Positions 12,111 to 23,673 of a DNA stretch of 64,000 nucleotides are shown piece by piece; positions within the stretch are counted from its first letter, which is position 1, and every line of letters starts with the position of its first letter. The stretch lies in assembly GCF_010015585.1 (NCBI RefSeq), contig NW_022985068.1, positions 498,106 to 562,105 of the forward strand. Direction: 5' to 3'. A program made the position numbers and the translations under genes. Below the pieces are notes generated by a model. It did no database searches, was not told the DNA's origin, and saw nothing but the letters and a program-made list of their open reading frames with translations. This stretch comes from Eremomyces bilateralis CBS 781.70 (taxonomy: Eukaryota; Ascomycota; Dothideomycetes; Eremomycetales; Eremomycetaceae).

Positions 12111-12822
12111 ATGGTGATCCAGACCATCTATCTCCCACATCTCCCCGCGAATCCCATCCACATCTTTCTCTTCGAGAACGTGAAAAATGCAGCGTTCCTC
12201 CGGGAGCAGCTGATGGCTGGCAATATGGAGTTCGAATATACCTTCCTCGACTCAACGATGGTACGCCTATACAATCAATTTATCTCCATCCACTGACCCG
12301 CAACCAGATCCTTTCCCTCCACCACGTGCTGGCGGCGATGTTCCGTGCCGTCAATGATCTAAAACACAACCGGATACGAACGAAGAACGTGCATTCAGAA
12401 GCGGTGTTTTGTTTAAGTCCTAATAATAATGTAAGAACCCTGGCCACGTTTTGACACTACAACGGACTGACGTATCCCAGATCGCAGAATCATTTCGGCG
12501 GTTTGGACTGTCCGGGGCGACGGAGAGCATGCTCGCCATTAAAGTTGGCGGGCTCGATCCTACGACCCCGCTAGATCAAGAAGCGGAGAAGGTCAAGAGA
12601 CATATTCTTGCGTCTGTTGACGGCTCGCCCTTGGACTCGTTGGATCGGATTGATGATTTTGCCGATCTGGATAAAATCCGGAAGGTGTACAAGCTCCAGA
12701 AAGGGAGTAAATCGAATCGGACGGGGGGGCAAAGCGCTCAGGTGAATACGGGCAATGGAGACGAGGAAAGGGAGGAGATGGAGGCGGTCATACTGGGATT
12801 GATGGCCTTAAGAGGAGCATAG
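12111..12822 (+). CDS. cgi121: KEOPS/EKC complex subunit Cgi121
   Basis: Three exons, 12111-12260, 12308-12430 and 12481-12822; 204 residues. Cgi121 (human TPRKB) is the small KEOPS subunit that binds the Bud32 kinase and the tRNA 3' end in the making of t6A-modified tRNA, and also acts in telomere upkeep. The family blocks are visible in order: a start with IYLPHLP, FENVKNAAFLREQL, the helix [41 protein letters not shown] (here split for length by the intron at 12431-12480) and the MLAIKVGG strand. Both introns fall between whole codons. The stop lies 107 bp from the stop of the convergent RNase gene. Confidence 0.95.
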
Positions 12823-12928
12823 AACTTCCATAACTGCCTAAGGACTCCCTGGCAATGTCGGAAAGTGCTGTTATGGCCATTAAAGGTATGTGTCTTCTAT
12901 GTGAGCATGGTGATCTATATTTACATAT

Positions 12929-15900
12929 TTACAAGTACAGGGTATCAGTATGGCCGACCTTCCGGATCCCTTTCATCCGCAGCCTCCCCCGCGGGCTTCG
13001 ATCATACGTATCGACGAAAGTGATCGCCGCCTCCCACAGATCGCCGACTTCCAACCGCACCCCTTCATCTGCTGAAAGGAGGAACGGAATCGGGAAATCC
13101 AGTGGAACGACCGACGCATCCTGATGCACGGGCGACACCTCCTTGACCACGACCGTGAATGTCTTGGGGAGCGCGGCTTCCTGGTGATAGAACGCCCGAT
13201 AGAATAGCATGCTGATCCAGAAATCGTTGGAGAACTGAATCGCCTTGTTCCTCGCGCGCTCGCGCCATTCCGCTTCCACCGCCAGTTTTTCCAGCGCGGC
13301 GGCGGAGAACGGGTAGGCCCAGCTTCCTTGATCATGGCCGCCGGCCTCGCGCCGCAGTTCGGACTCGATCTGCCAGTGCACGACCATGTCGAGATAGCGA
13401 CGGAGCGGGCTGGTCGCGCGGGAGTAGGCATCGACGGCGACTAGATAATGCGGGCCGGGCTCGGTCGAATAGAGCGAGCCGCCCACCAGGTCTCGGTAGT
13501 TGGTTAAGACTTCGGGGTCCGCGACACCGCCCCCGGAAAGCTGGGGGAGAACCTTCTCCTTGAAGTAGCGCACCGGGTCCGTTCGGTTCCCCTGGAAGAC
13601 GGTCCGTCGATAGACCGACGGTACGCCTCGGCTCTGGGTCCAGAACGCAGCCGTTTCGCACGCAAGCGTCATGAATTCCATCACTAGTCGCTGCCCGGCG
13701 GAGATCTCGGCAAATGCGGGCTGCGAGGGAGTTGCTTCGAGGCTGATGATCGGGTCCCCTTGGATGAACCGAGCCCGATCGCGACTCGGGGGGCGGTATT
13801 GCAGCCCGCGGTGCGACGAGTCTTCGGCCACCCGGACGGTGACCGAGCCCTGTTGGCCGAAAAGAAGGGCACCGGAATTCTGGCGAATCTTCGCCCGGTA
13901 CTCGGCGAGGAGGGAAAGGGTTTCTAAGTCCTCGATTTGGGATTTGGACAACTGAACCTCCGGGCTACTGTCAGACTTGCGTGGGAACGTCCCGCCAACG
14001 GTCAGAGAAAACTTAGGGATGGACTGAGCCTTCCCTAACGCTGCGTTCACCTGATCCGGTGTGATGCAAACGACATTGCGCACTGTTCCTGGCTGGATCT
14101 TTCGATCCAGGACCTCCCCATTTAGATCCAGCTTGATGCTGAAGGTCAGGACCGGGCGGTCTCTCTCGAGACTGAAATATTCCTGACTCACATCCTTCGG
14201 AAGCATCGGACAGCTTCCTTCCGGAAAGTAGATAGTCCCGAGAAGATGCCGGGCCATTTTAGATATTTGAAAGTCGGGATGGAGGTGGGAGGTCGGGTTG
14301 GCGACATGGACATGGATCCAAAATTGTTCCTCATTTCCTGACACCCGCTCAAGCGAGATGCCATCGTCCAGCTCCTCTGCATCTGCCGAGTCGATACAGT
14401 AGACGCTCATGTCCTTCCAATCGACTCGAAGGTCGCTCATATCGTCTTTCAGATCCCAGGACTTGGTCTGACCCAACGTTCTTGCAAGGTCCTCGATGTC
14501 TTCTGAATCTTTCTGCCCATGGTAGCCTGGAATCCCTAGCGAGGGCATATACTTATTTCGGTTTTCGAATGGCGTGAGCACGCCGATTTCTTGAAGCAGT
14601 TTATATGCACCGCCGTAATTAAAATCCCGCGCCTCAATATCTGAGGACTGGTTTTCGTAGCATAGCGTGAGCCGCAGGATGTGTGCGAGAGCTGACGTTG
14701 CCGCGGTATCGGACGCGAACTGATCGCGAACCGAGCTGAACTCCAGGAAATTAATTATGTTATTTTCAAGCTCGCTGAAGGTAGCGCTGTATGTTTCCTG
14801 CAGAGGTGTGTCACCCCGTGCTGGTACCTTGTCAGTGTCTGAGGGTATGTATGGTCCTATGCACGCGTGCGACAGGAACTGCGACCGGGACTCGCGACTT
14901 GTCGAGACAAGCTGTCGTATTTTCTCGGCGAACTTTGGTAGAAAGCGCGTTGAATAGGAGTCCGGACCCTTTAAGAGGTATAAGGCACGACCGCCCATTT
15001 TCCCAAGCTCTTCTCGACTCGATACTAAATATATCATGTCTTCCCGGTCGCTTCGCACACGTCGCACGACGAAGTTGTACGCATCGAGGATCGAGCGAGA
15101 ACGAACTAAGAAGGTATGCGAGGATCGGTGAGAGTTCCCATCTAGTTCAAACCGCTCCGTTTGACGTAGAAGGGTTCTTTCCAGGGCAAACATGAGGGCC
15201 GGACTGTGTTCAACTTCCTTGGGGAAAATTTCCGTCGCCATCTCCTTGAGTGTCATGTATTTATTGTCAGTGTCATGGGCAACCGATGAATGTGCATCAA
15301 AGAGTGCTCGGCCCCAGCAACGCGTCAAATCTTCGACTTCGTTTTCAAACGTGCGCATTCTCCGCAGCAGCGGAGCGCTTGCCTCCCTAGGCACGGACCA
15401 GTCATGGATAAACATGGAATTCCGAGCCTCCTTCAGAGCAGATTCGTTGGCTGGAAGGTATGGCAAGACTTGATCCATTTCCTCCGGTGAGAAGAAGCTG
15501 GGTATGGAAAAGACGGCTGCAGAGCTTCTTGTGTGGAACCATGATCCGCGAATTGTGAGGAATTGAAATATGTGAGGTCCGATCTTTCGGGTAAACACAG
15601 CTGTCGTTGTAAGTCGGCCGATATGATCGGTTCTGTCGTCCATCAGCGAAGTCTCTCATCATGAATATTGGCGGCCGTACATCAACTCCACGAGATCGCC
15701 TGGTTGAAGAGCAAGATCGTCGCTCAGCGTTTGCGAGTCCCCGCTTCTGTCCGCTACCATTATCATCTCATCACCCCGCTGATCTCTTCGAAAGGCCGAA
15801 GGAAAGTTCTCCGGGTCTGGCCCTTCGAAGGGTGGCATGTCCCGCTCCAGATGTTCATTCTGCTCATACCAATCCTTCAATTGGGCTCGAAATACGCTAC

Positions 15901-16232
15901 CGCGTTTAGACCGACCAGTCGAAGGGAACTGTGAGACTTAGCATTTCCATACTTTAAAGATGAACTAGCTTGCATACCGTATTGCGAATTAGGGTGGGAA
16001 GCGTCGAACTCCCTTCCCCCGAGATGACCGGTGTTGTCGCGACATTGGAATAACGACGGCGTGTTTGTCCATCGTTTTGAAATCTCCGCGTGCCACGGGG
16101 ATTCGATTGCCCAACAGTGATGAATGCTGGAACAGTGAGACTCCGGATATGGTGCCGCTGGCGTCTCAAGCACTTCCAGCAAACTTTGGTTAGAGGGCTG
16201 GGTGTGGAGAAGACGCCATTGTGAAGGAGCAT
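12929..16232 (-). CDS. Mitochondrial RNB-family 3'-5' exoribonuclease (Cyt-4/Dss1 type)
   Basis: Three exons on the minus strand: 16232-15978, 15928-15681 and 15632-12929; 1068 residues. Neurospora CYT-4 and yeast Dss1 are the RNase II-like enzyme of the mitochondrial degradosome, working with the Suv3 helicase in RNA turnover and intron processing. The N-terminus is Arg-rich, lacks acids and fits a matrix presequence (CWKCLRRQRHHIRS). The RNB catalytic block begins near residue 577 with YCIDSADAEELDDGIS, whose acidic residues hold the metal ions, and continues through HVHVANPTSHLHP, FPEGSCPMLP and TSPLRRYLDMVVHWQIE. The 48-nt second intron (15633-15680) is a multiple of three but contains in-frame stops, so it must be removed; its donor GTACGG and acceptor GACAG join LVEL|I to TDHIGRL. 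The gene diverges from PEX2. Confidence 0.94.
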
Positions 16233-16779
16233 CCCTTGAAGAGAAACAAAAAATTTACGAGATGGTTATGTCCAGTGCATACGATGCTTCATTACGGAAT
16301 CAATCTGCTCGAAATGCCATCGTTCTGGAAGGAGGATGAAGTTTAGAATCTGGTACATTTTTTTGACCGATCTCCAGAGTCCAAATCTCCCATGGATCCG
16401 TGATGCAACTCCAGTGACGGAGCCACGGAGGACAGGGATTGGTGCAAGGGTTAGATATCACCAGCCACAGAGCAAGCCACAAATAGTGATCAGATCAGAT
16501 CACGTGGAATGAATGACGTTCAACTGAAAATTATGCCTCAGGCATAAAGGCTGCATATGCCCGATTGTTACTGACGCGAGCCGCGAATGGCGAATCCTTG
16601 TCGATATCATGGGCTTCCCCATCCATGAACCTCGGACCAATTAATACCGTAGCCATCATATTGACCATCCGGAAATCTTGAAAGTCATAACTTGTGATAA
16701 TCTCCCATAGCACCAGTCGCCTTCTCACGAGACTGGCCATGCACCCCTCTCCTAAAAGCCTTGAATACCAGAGGACGTG
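16233..16779. promoter_or_regulatory. Divergent promoter, mitochondrial RNase / PEX2
   Basis: A 547-bp stretch between the two start codons that must carry both promoters. A 107-codon minus-strand frame (16531-16854) crosses into PEX2 and has no recognisable domain, so it is treated as chance. Confidence 0.55.
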
Positions 16780-18511
16780 ATGCCTAATGCCGACTTCGCC
16801 GCCGCGCAACAACGCCTTGCCGCAAGACGGCGCGCAAGGGATCAGGAAGCACAAGCGCGTGTAGCCGATCGATCGTCATCGCGGACTGCGGAATCAATAT
16901 CGAAGCTGCCGCGTCCACTAAAAGGACTTGGGGTTGCTGGATTAACAGCATGGGATGCAATTAAGGGAAGAGAAGGGACGGGACCCGCGTTTCGGGTTGG
17001 ACAGGTGGATGCGGAGTTGCTAGACGAGGAACTATTGGAGTTGCTCAGGGGACAAGTTGGGGAGGGAGTGAAGTATTTAGGGGTAAGGTAATTCCACAAG
17101 ATTGTAATACGATCGCTGACAATACAAAGTCGAACATAGCGACCGATTACGCTGCAGAGATCGGGTTGCTTCTCAGAGCAGCACTATTCAAGCTCTCAAT
17201 TTGGGACCATGATGCTTCCTATGGCGCCTCGTTACAAGGGCTGCGATACATCGATGCAAGACAAAGTCCGAACAGCAGAGCACCGACATATCTCTCACCT
17301 CCCACGAGCACACAGAAGGTTCTCTACGGTCTAATATCCGTCCTCGGGCGCTACGGTTGGACGAAATGGGAAGACCACCTCCTTGAACAGGAGAGCAGCT
17401 ACGAAGAGGTTGGCCCTATCCTTCGAACACTACTACATACATTGGCTAACAATGACCTATCCAGCCCACTCCCCGTATGCGCGTCCTCTCCCGCCTCACC
17501 ACGCACATCTCCACCGCACACACCCTCCTCGCCCTCCCCTCCTTCCTCCTCTTCCTCCTCACCGGCCGCCACCGCACCCTCCTCGATCGCGTCCTCCGCC
17601 TCCGCCTCGCCCCCGCATCCACCACTACCACCCGCGACGTCAGCTTCGAATACCTCAACCGCCAGCTTGTATGGCACGCCTTTACCGAATTCCTGCTATT
17701 CCTTCTCCCGTTGGTGGGCGTCCGGCGCTGGAGACGATTGGCCCGTCGAGGCTGGCGGGGGATCGTCAACGCATGGCGAGCGCTTCGGGGCTTCGGCACC
17801 GAGGAAGACGACGAGAAAGCCATGACAAAAGACGGCGTCTTAGGGTTCCTCCCCGAGCGCACGTGCGGGATCTGCTACGCGGACCAAACACCAGGCGCGA
17901 CTGGCGGTGCCGCTTCCGAAGCCGATATCGTTGCGGCGAGCTCCGCGGGTGGCGGGGGCGTCGTGGGCTCGGCGTTGACGGATGTCACCAACCCCTACGA
18001 AGCCATTCCCTGCGGTTGCGTCTATTGCTTCGCATGCATCGCGCAGAAAATCGAGAGCGAGGAAGGAGAGGGCTGGACGTGTTTACGGTGCGGGGAGATT
18101 GTGAAGGCGTGCCGTCCGTGGCGGGGCGAGGTGGTGGAGGAGAAGGACGGTGCGAGGTCGAGCGATGGGGCGGGGAAGAGCGTGGGGTTTGCGGATATGG
18201 AGCGGGGGGAGAAATCTGGGCAATACGAGTCGTTGAAGGGGGTCGACCCACTGCCGATCGAAGACGACGAGTCTTCATATGCCACAATGTCAAGGCACAC
18301 AACAGATATGAACGATAGCAGTGAATGGGCAAGAGCAAGCGAAATCGTGAGGGAGGAGGATGAACAAGTGGAGGACGAGGACGAGGAAAAGGAGGAGGAC
18401 GACGACGAAGAGGAGGAAGAGTTTGATACGGAGAGTGAAGATCTGCAGAGTGAGGGATATGACGAGGACGAGGACGAGGAGGAAATGGGCGACGCATATG
18501 ACGCGGAATAG
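16780..18511 (+). CDS. pex2: Peroxisomal RING-finger peroxin Pex2
   Basis: Three exons, 16780-17082, 17130-17408 and 17465-18511; 542 residues. Pex2 is a membrane ubiquitin ligase of the Pex2-Pex10-Pex12 complex that modifies the Pex5 receptor for recycling. The Pex2/Pex12 N-terminal domain is seen in exons 1-2 (FRVGQVDAELLDEELLELL, WTKWEDHLLEQESSY) and in exon 3 (LPSFLLFLLTGR, FLLFLLPLVGVRR). The RING follows: CGICYAD, then after a 40-residue Gly/Ala/Ser loop PCGCVYCFACIAQ and CLRCGEIV. The second intron has the less usual donor GTTGGC but a perfect GGCTAAC branch site. The last 90 or so residues are extremely acidic (long Glu/Asp runs), an extension beyond the yeast protein. The start is the ATG at 16780, not the GTG just before it. 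Confidence 0.93.
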
Positions 18512-20651
18512 ATGGCCTGGACTGGGATCCTTAGACCTATTTGATATGCTCACTTACAGGCACTGGCGATATGATGGTCTCTATCGTTTGGACTCTAGAC
18601 TGGACAGCTCTTGGACATCTAATAGTGGTATCTAATTCGGCAGATAACTACGATGGCTCATACTATTATACTCTTCTTCGGCTGTAACTATAAGAATAGG
18701 GATCATCTCACAGGGTGTATAAATTATACCATCGCTCTCTTCCTGTTGCAATCCCTCTCGCGTGAACATGGATTGGGAGTGTAAACCGATGTGGAGAGAG
18801 ACCTCACGGTTGCCTGGCACCTAGTTCCCATTATGCTCCAAGGTACTTCTGCACTCCACTTCGAGCCCAAATCCAGCCACCCTCCATTCGGGCATCCCCT
18901 CAATAACACAAACCCCAGAGCTCCTAAACTAGGAAAAGGAGGTGACGGCCTCCCCCGCCAAGCGACCGGTTTCTGTTACACGCGCATAGTCCAGGCCTCC
19001 AGGACACCCGGACGCAAACCATCCCAAAAGCTTCTGGAAGCACCCTACGAATGGCGTACGGACTATGGTGCACGGCATTGGCGCATATGATATATGCAAG
19101 CCATAGCGGACATGGGCATTCAGGGCTTGGTGTGATCCTCACTGCAGCCGCATTGACCAATCCTGGTGTGCATTTGGGGGGGATTGTCTATTGGCTCTAT
19201 TAAGGTCTAAAAGGATGCGTCCATGTGTCTGGTTATACAAAGGGCGTTGCCGACGACGATGGGGTTGATCACGTTGTGGCTGCATAGCCTTTGACGTGGC
19301 TATTATGTGCAGATGGATTCAAAGGGCACAACAGAACCGATCAGCTTGGTGCGTATTGGCTAGAAACGCAGGAGCCGGGGTAGATACTGTTTACCTTGTA
19401 AATGCGAGTGGTCGTTCAGATATTGAATTGAACCTACCGATGCCGGTTCTTCGAAAGTACTGTACTCAGAGTTAGATCACCCACATGGCATTCTATCATT
19501 CATCGGCAAAGGCCTAATGCCGAATAACGCCTCGGAGCTAGTTGAGGGAGATTGCTAGGAATGCCAGCGCTCGATTCACTTATCCATGTGGCCGAGTTCG
19601 TCGTTCGGACGGAGCGATTCATCGGATCGAGTCGGGACAGCGGTACGTACCTCGACTGATCGGTCCACATTTCAACTCTCAACATGGCGTTTTGCCAAAA
19701 TGCTGGTGCCTAGCTAACTTATCGACTCTCAAGGGCGTCCTTGTCAAATGTCATGAGAAGCATGCTTGGTCTATACTCGATGGTGACTGGTGAGCTGGTT
19801 AATCGTGCGAGACGGGATGATGGAAAGGGCGAATATTATTGATCTTGCATAGATTAGGATGAGTGGGAGAATGCAATTCATTATCATATCGATACTCCGT
19901 GCCAGGACTCCAGAACGAGCATATCTTCCCCAATTGTATTCTGTACGCTTGCGGGAGCTACAGCTTAGCTCTGCGTCTTGGGTGCATCCACAGATGCGAG
20001 CAGTCTCAGTAGTGAGATGATAGATTCGATGGATTCGTCATGGTCTGCTTGTTTACTCCTGTGGCTCCCCTCAACGAGCTTGGGGTCGACAGGACTCGTA
20101 TGGAGGGCGATGACTTGTTGGGATATCTGATACATCAACGGAAGCAAGACGACGTTCGCTGTCGGCTGGGATGCGTTTTTCCGTGATGATTGGACACGGC
20201 CATCGCTGGTCCCCGGCCGAAGTGGTTCTTCTTATCAATTCCATTCTGAAGAGGGAATGAATGCTTTGAACGTGGGAAACCAAGAGCTTCGCATGCATCC
20301 ATGGAGGAGATTAAGGCACGCATCGACTGATGTGTCACAGGACGATAGACTAAGACCACCCTCGTCATATCTGAGGGTAATTTAATATCAAGTGAGCCCT
20401 CTCATTGCTTGGTCGCTTCTGGAAGACGTGGCGACATGCGATGCCCTCACAAATGCTGAAATCGGCAACCATGATCCCTCTCCATTATCAAAGATGAATT
20501 GACTCAGTGAGCCCAGATCGGTTGACAAAGTCAGGATGTTCAAAATATACCGAGGGGCACCCAGCTGTCATGCACCAATCGTGGTCATTTCTTGCGCCCA
20601 TCCACGCACCTAGCCCTCGTCCCGGTCTTCCCCAATCGTCGGCCCGTTTGA

Positions 20652-20681
20652 AAAGGGTGTGACGGTGGTGTCACACCCTTT
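20652..20681. repeat. Perfect 12-bp inverted repeat with 6-nt loop
   Basis: AAAGGGTGTGAC at 20652-20663 is matched exactly by its reverse complement at 20670-20681, separated by GGTGGT. GGCC also stands on each outer side (20641-20644 and 20682-20685). As DNA this is a dyad that could bind a dimeric regulator; as RNA it would form a strong hairpin. No neighbouring gene ends nearby, so a termination role is unlikely. Confidence 0.6.
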
Positions 20682-20912
20682 GGCCAACCCATTTAACTGG
20701 CGCTTTCGACTGTGGTGCATCCCACACGATGTGGTGGCAGGTGGAGGTGGTGCAAGCTATCCGCATCTGTGCCAGGCACTGCCAGCCAAAGGCCAGCCCA
20801 TTGATGCAATCCCATATTATTACAAGCCTCCACATTTACCGACCGCTCTTTTGCCAAAAGATCGGAGTATGACTTGATCCATTGACCTGACTCACTGGTC
20901 CTGTCGTGAGCT

Positions 20913-20933
20913 CGTTTCTCGTTTCTCGTTTCT
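20913..20933 (+). repeat. CGTTTCT x3 tandem repeat in a pyrimidine tract
   Basis: Three exact 7-bp units followed by a further run of T and C to about 20946. Long C/T tracts are common core-promoter parts of filamentous fungal genes; this one is about 600 bp before the adenine phosphoribosyltransferase start. Confidence 0.6.
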
Positions 20934-21546
20934 CTTTTCTTTTCTCACTCGCGGTCTTTCTTTGCAACCGCGCCCTACAAAGAGCATTCCCTTCCCAGCG
21001 CCCAGCGGAGGGGGCTTTTGAGTGTTGACAGATACTTAATTACCTACCTTATCCAAAAGTCCATCTGTCGGGCTGTCCGCCATCTTGCATTGAGACCGAG
21101 TCATCAAATCGGTCCGCCGTGGCCGACAGGACCGGACCCTGTCAACCGGAGCCCTGAGAGTGGAATTACTGGAATATCATATCGCCTCTTCTCTCCTCGC
21201 AAGGACGAGGATTTAGACTAGCTGAACGAGCTAGGCCGTCTTAGTCGGAAAACTAAGAACCTTCCTATATCTGATCTCAACACCGGTGACTTTTCTTTCG
21301 CTGTTATTGTCTCATGAAATCTCGTCATCCTCAGGCCTCCGCGAACCGAACGACCGGATAAAACTTTTATTTGCTTCTTCCCACTCCCGCCTTTAAACAT
21401 CTTTTCGTTACGCACCACCACGCACACCCGTTGTCCCACCATCCCGACCATCCCACCTTCGTTACTCATCCGTGTCCGTCGCTCAAACCGCTCCGGGTCC
21501 TCCCATTTCTTTTAAAGGCTCCGTATCCCTCGCCGACTAACTGGCG

Positions 21547-22368
21547 ATGTCCGACTCCACCAACATTTCTGCCCAGAAACCTAGTCCGGCTGTCCTGCTG
21601 GGCTCATCCTCCTGTAACACGGGATTCACCTCTTCACATCCTCCGGCCACCTCGCCCGACCCAACCCTCGAATCCAATCAACATCGTCACCATGCCGAAG
21701 GAAGACAGTCCTCCGCCGCCGCCGCCGCCGCCGAACTCCCCAGTCTTAAAGTGAAGCTGCGGTCGGCGCTGCGCCAATTCCCCGACTTCCCCTCCGAAGG
21801 CATTCTCTTCGAAGATATCATGCCGATTTTCGCCGACCCGATCCTCCATGAGATGCTGGTGACCGCTCTCGTGACCCATTGTCAGACGGCGTTCGGCAAG
21901 GTGGACGCTGTGGTTGCGCTCGAAAGCCGGGGATTCTTATTCGGACCCAGCGTGGCGTTACGACTGGGCGCGGCGTTCGTGCCCGTGAGAAAGCAGGGGA
22001 AGCTACCGGGACCGGTTGAGCGAGCGGAGTACCAGAAAGAATATGGAGTGGATGTGTTCGAGATGCAGCAAGGCGCGATTAAGGAGGGGTGGAGGTGTGT
22101 GGTCATGGACGATCTGATCGCGACTGGTACGTTTTGCCCTACTCTATCCAACTGTAGGGATCCATGCTATGAACATGGAGTGGACCGATCGAATATTGAT
22201 ACTAACTTCATAATTATAGGAGGGTCCGCTGCGGCCGCAGGCACACTTATAAGCAAGATGGCCGGCAACCTTTTGGAATACATCTTCCTGATCGAGCTCG
22301 ATTTCCTCAAAGGCCGAGATAAGCTGGACGCTCCCATCTACACGCTCCTCTCCACGCAGGAGAAATGA
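21547..22368 (+). CDS. apt1: Adenine phosphoribosyltransferase
   Basis: Two exons, 21547-22126 and 22220-22368; 242 residues. The enzyme turns adenine and PRPP into AMP in purine salvage. Family motifs are in order: LRSALRQFPDFPSEGILFED, DAVVALESRGFLFGP, FVPVRKQGKLPG and the PRPP-binding loop VVMDDLIATGGSAAA, which is formed only when the 93-nt intron (22127-22219) is removed inside the codon G|GA. That intron is a multiple of three and has no stop, so its retention would give a longer protein with the PRPP loop split. The N-terminal extension of about 60 residues is Ser/Thr/Pro-rich and ends in six GCC codons (Ala); the same repeat in another frame, after an ATG in good context at 21691, reads as Pro and stops at 21754. 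Confidence 0.95.
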   Translation: MSDSTNISAQKPSPAVLLGSSSCNTGFTSSHPPATSPDPTLESNQHRHHAEGRQSSAAAAAAELPSLKVKLRSALRQFPDFPSEGILFEDIMPIFADPILHEMLVTALVTHCQTAFGKVDAVVALESRGFLFGPSVALRLGAAFVPVRKQGKLPGPVERAEYQKEYGVDVFEMQQGAIKEGWRCVVMDDLIATGTFCPTLSNCRDPCYEHGVDRSNIDTNFIIIGGSAAAAGTLISKMAGNLLEYIFLIELDFLKGRDKLDAPIYTLLSTQEK

Positions 22369-23673
22369 TTTGCCACCATGCAACGCAGGCTGCGAGTGCC
22401 AAGCTGGACGCTATCAACGGGCCGCAGACTCTCAGAGCCGGTGGAACTGGGTCGACTGAACTGGGAAACAATAGACATGGGATGGAAACAATAGACGGGT
22501 GGTGCATCGAGTGGGAAAAAGGAACACAACGGCGTTTTTTGGTATTCTTTCGATGATATGCGGTACCTTCCGACTTTGCTGACGCTTGCGCGTATAATAT
22601 CGGCACCTTACCTACAAAAAGCGTAACACTTCGCAACGGAGTGCATAATTGATTCCTCCATTCGACTCTTTTTCGGTACATAGTTAATTAAGCTCAAAAA
22701 TATCAATTTTCAGGACATGGCCAAAAGTGTCTCCGTTTCTCCTTAATCCATACCATGTATGATCTCTCCCAACTGTGTTCCCTTTTTTGCCGTGATACCG
22801 TCCTACAATATTAATCCGGAGCGATCTCCGCCCTCGTCCCTCCTGCCAATCTTCTATGCTCTGTTTGGGCCATTGGGGGTGCGGGACAGCGGACAGTTGC
22901 TAGACACGGAGCAGCGGCGGGTGGGCGACTGGGCGGGCTACTGGCTCCCCTACGTAACACGTGAACACCAACACACCCCGCTGCCCGTTATCGATTACCC
23001 GCACCGCCGCACGTAACTGTAAGGACACGGGCCACCTGTCTACTGGAGATCGCTGATTGATGCCCTCTTGGTGGAGATCGGACTGGCAACATCTAACATT
23101 CACACGAAAGGCGAAGCTTCGAGAATCTCCCAGATTCCCACATATGACGTTGGATCACTTTATTCACTTTGATACAAGCAGAAGCGGATTGACAGCGTTT
23201 TTTCATGGTTTCATGATATATCGTATTCAAAGGTCACTTGACTAAGCAAAATACCCGCCACTCGAGCTATAACCGGCACCTACGAGCTCCTCCTGGTTAT
23301 TGGCAAGACAACCACAGAGCGTCAAAACGACTTCTAAGGATTCCTACAACCCAAGAGCTCAATATAGCAAACCTCGCTCAGCTTCGGATGGTACTATTCG
23401 ACTAACTAAGGGTGGTTTGCTCGACCATTGGCCGTTCCCGAGGTTTCTAGCGCATCGGCCTCTACCGGTATCGAAAACCCAGGACAAAGTTGGTGAGAGT
23501 CATTCAGACGAAGGGGGCAGGCTGTGCGGGAAGTGAGAGCTGCCAAAAGTTCCGGACTCTTCGGTTGTGTTGAGTGGACTTTGTACCATTCGTTACCCAA
23601 TTTCGGAAGTAACAATCCCGACTCATTTGAGATTCCTATTCAGAGCATCTCAAGCGGAGCTCTTGGCTAAAAT
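22369..23673. other. Intergenic region
   Basis: 1.3 kb between two + strand genes, holding the 3' end of the phosphoribosyltransferase gene and the DOA1 promoter. No coding signal stands out; the 85-codon ATG frame at 22759-23016 has no recognisable features. Confidence 0.5.

Larger units (their letters stand above)
18512..21546. other. Long intergenic region
   Basis: Three kilobases between two + strand genes. I find no coding frame with an ATG and a believable protein, no tRNA and no transposon remnant. The right half holds the regulatory DNA of the adenine phosphoribosyltransferase gene, including a perfect 12-bp inverted repeat (20652-20681) and a C/T-rich tract with three CGTTTCT units. 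The DNA just before 21546 is C-rich, as expected for a transcribed leader. Confidence 0.5.

Noticed and set aside
17383-18318. 311-codon + strand frame over PEX2 exon 3
   Set aside because: Same-strand shadow of PEX2, rich in His/Pro/Arg; PEX2 itself has conserved RING Cys in the other frame.
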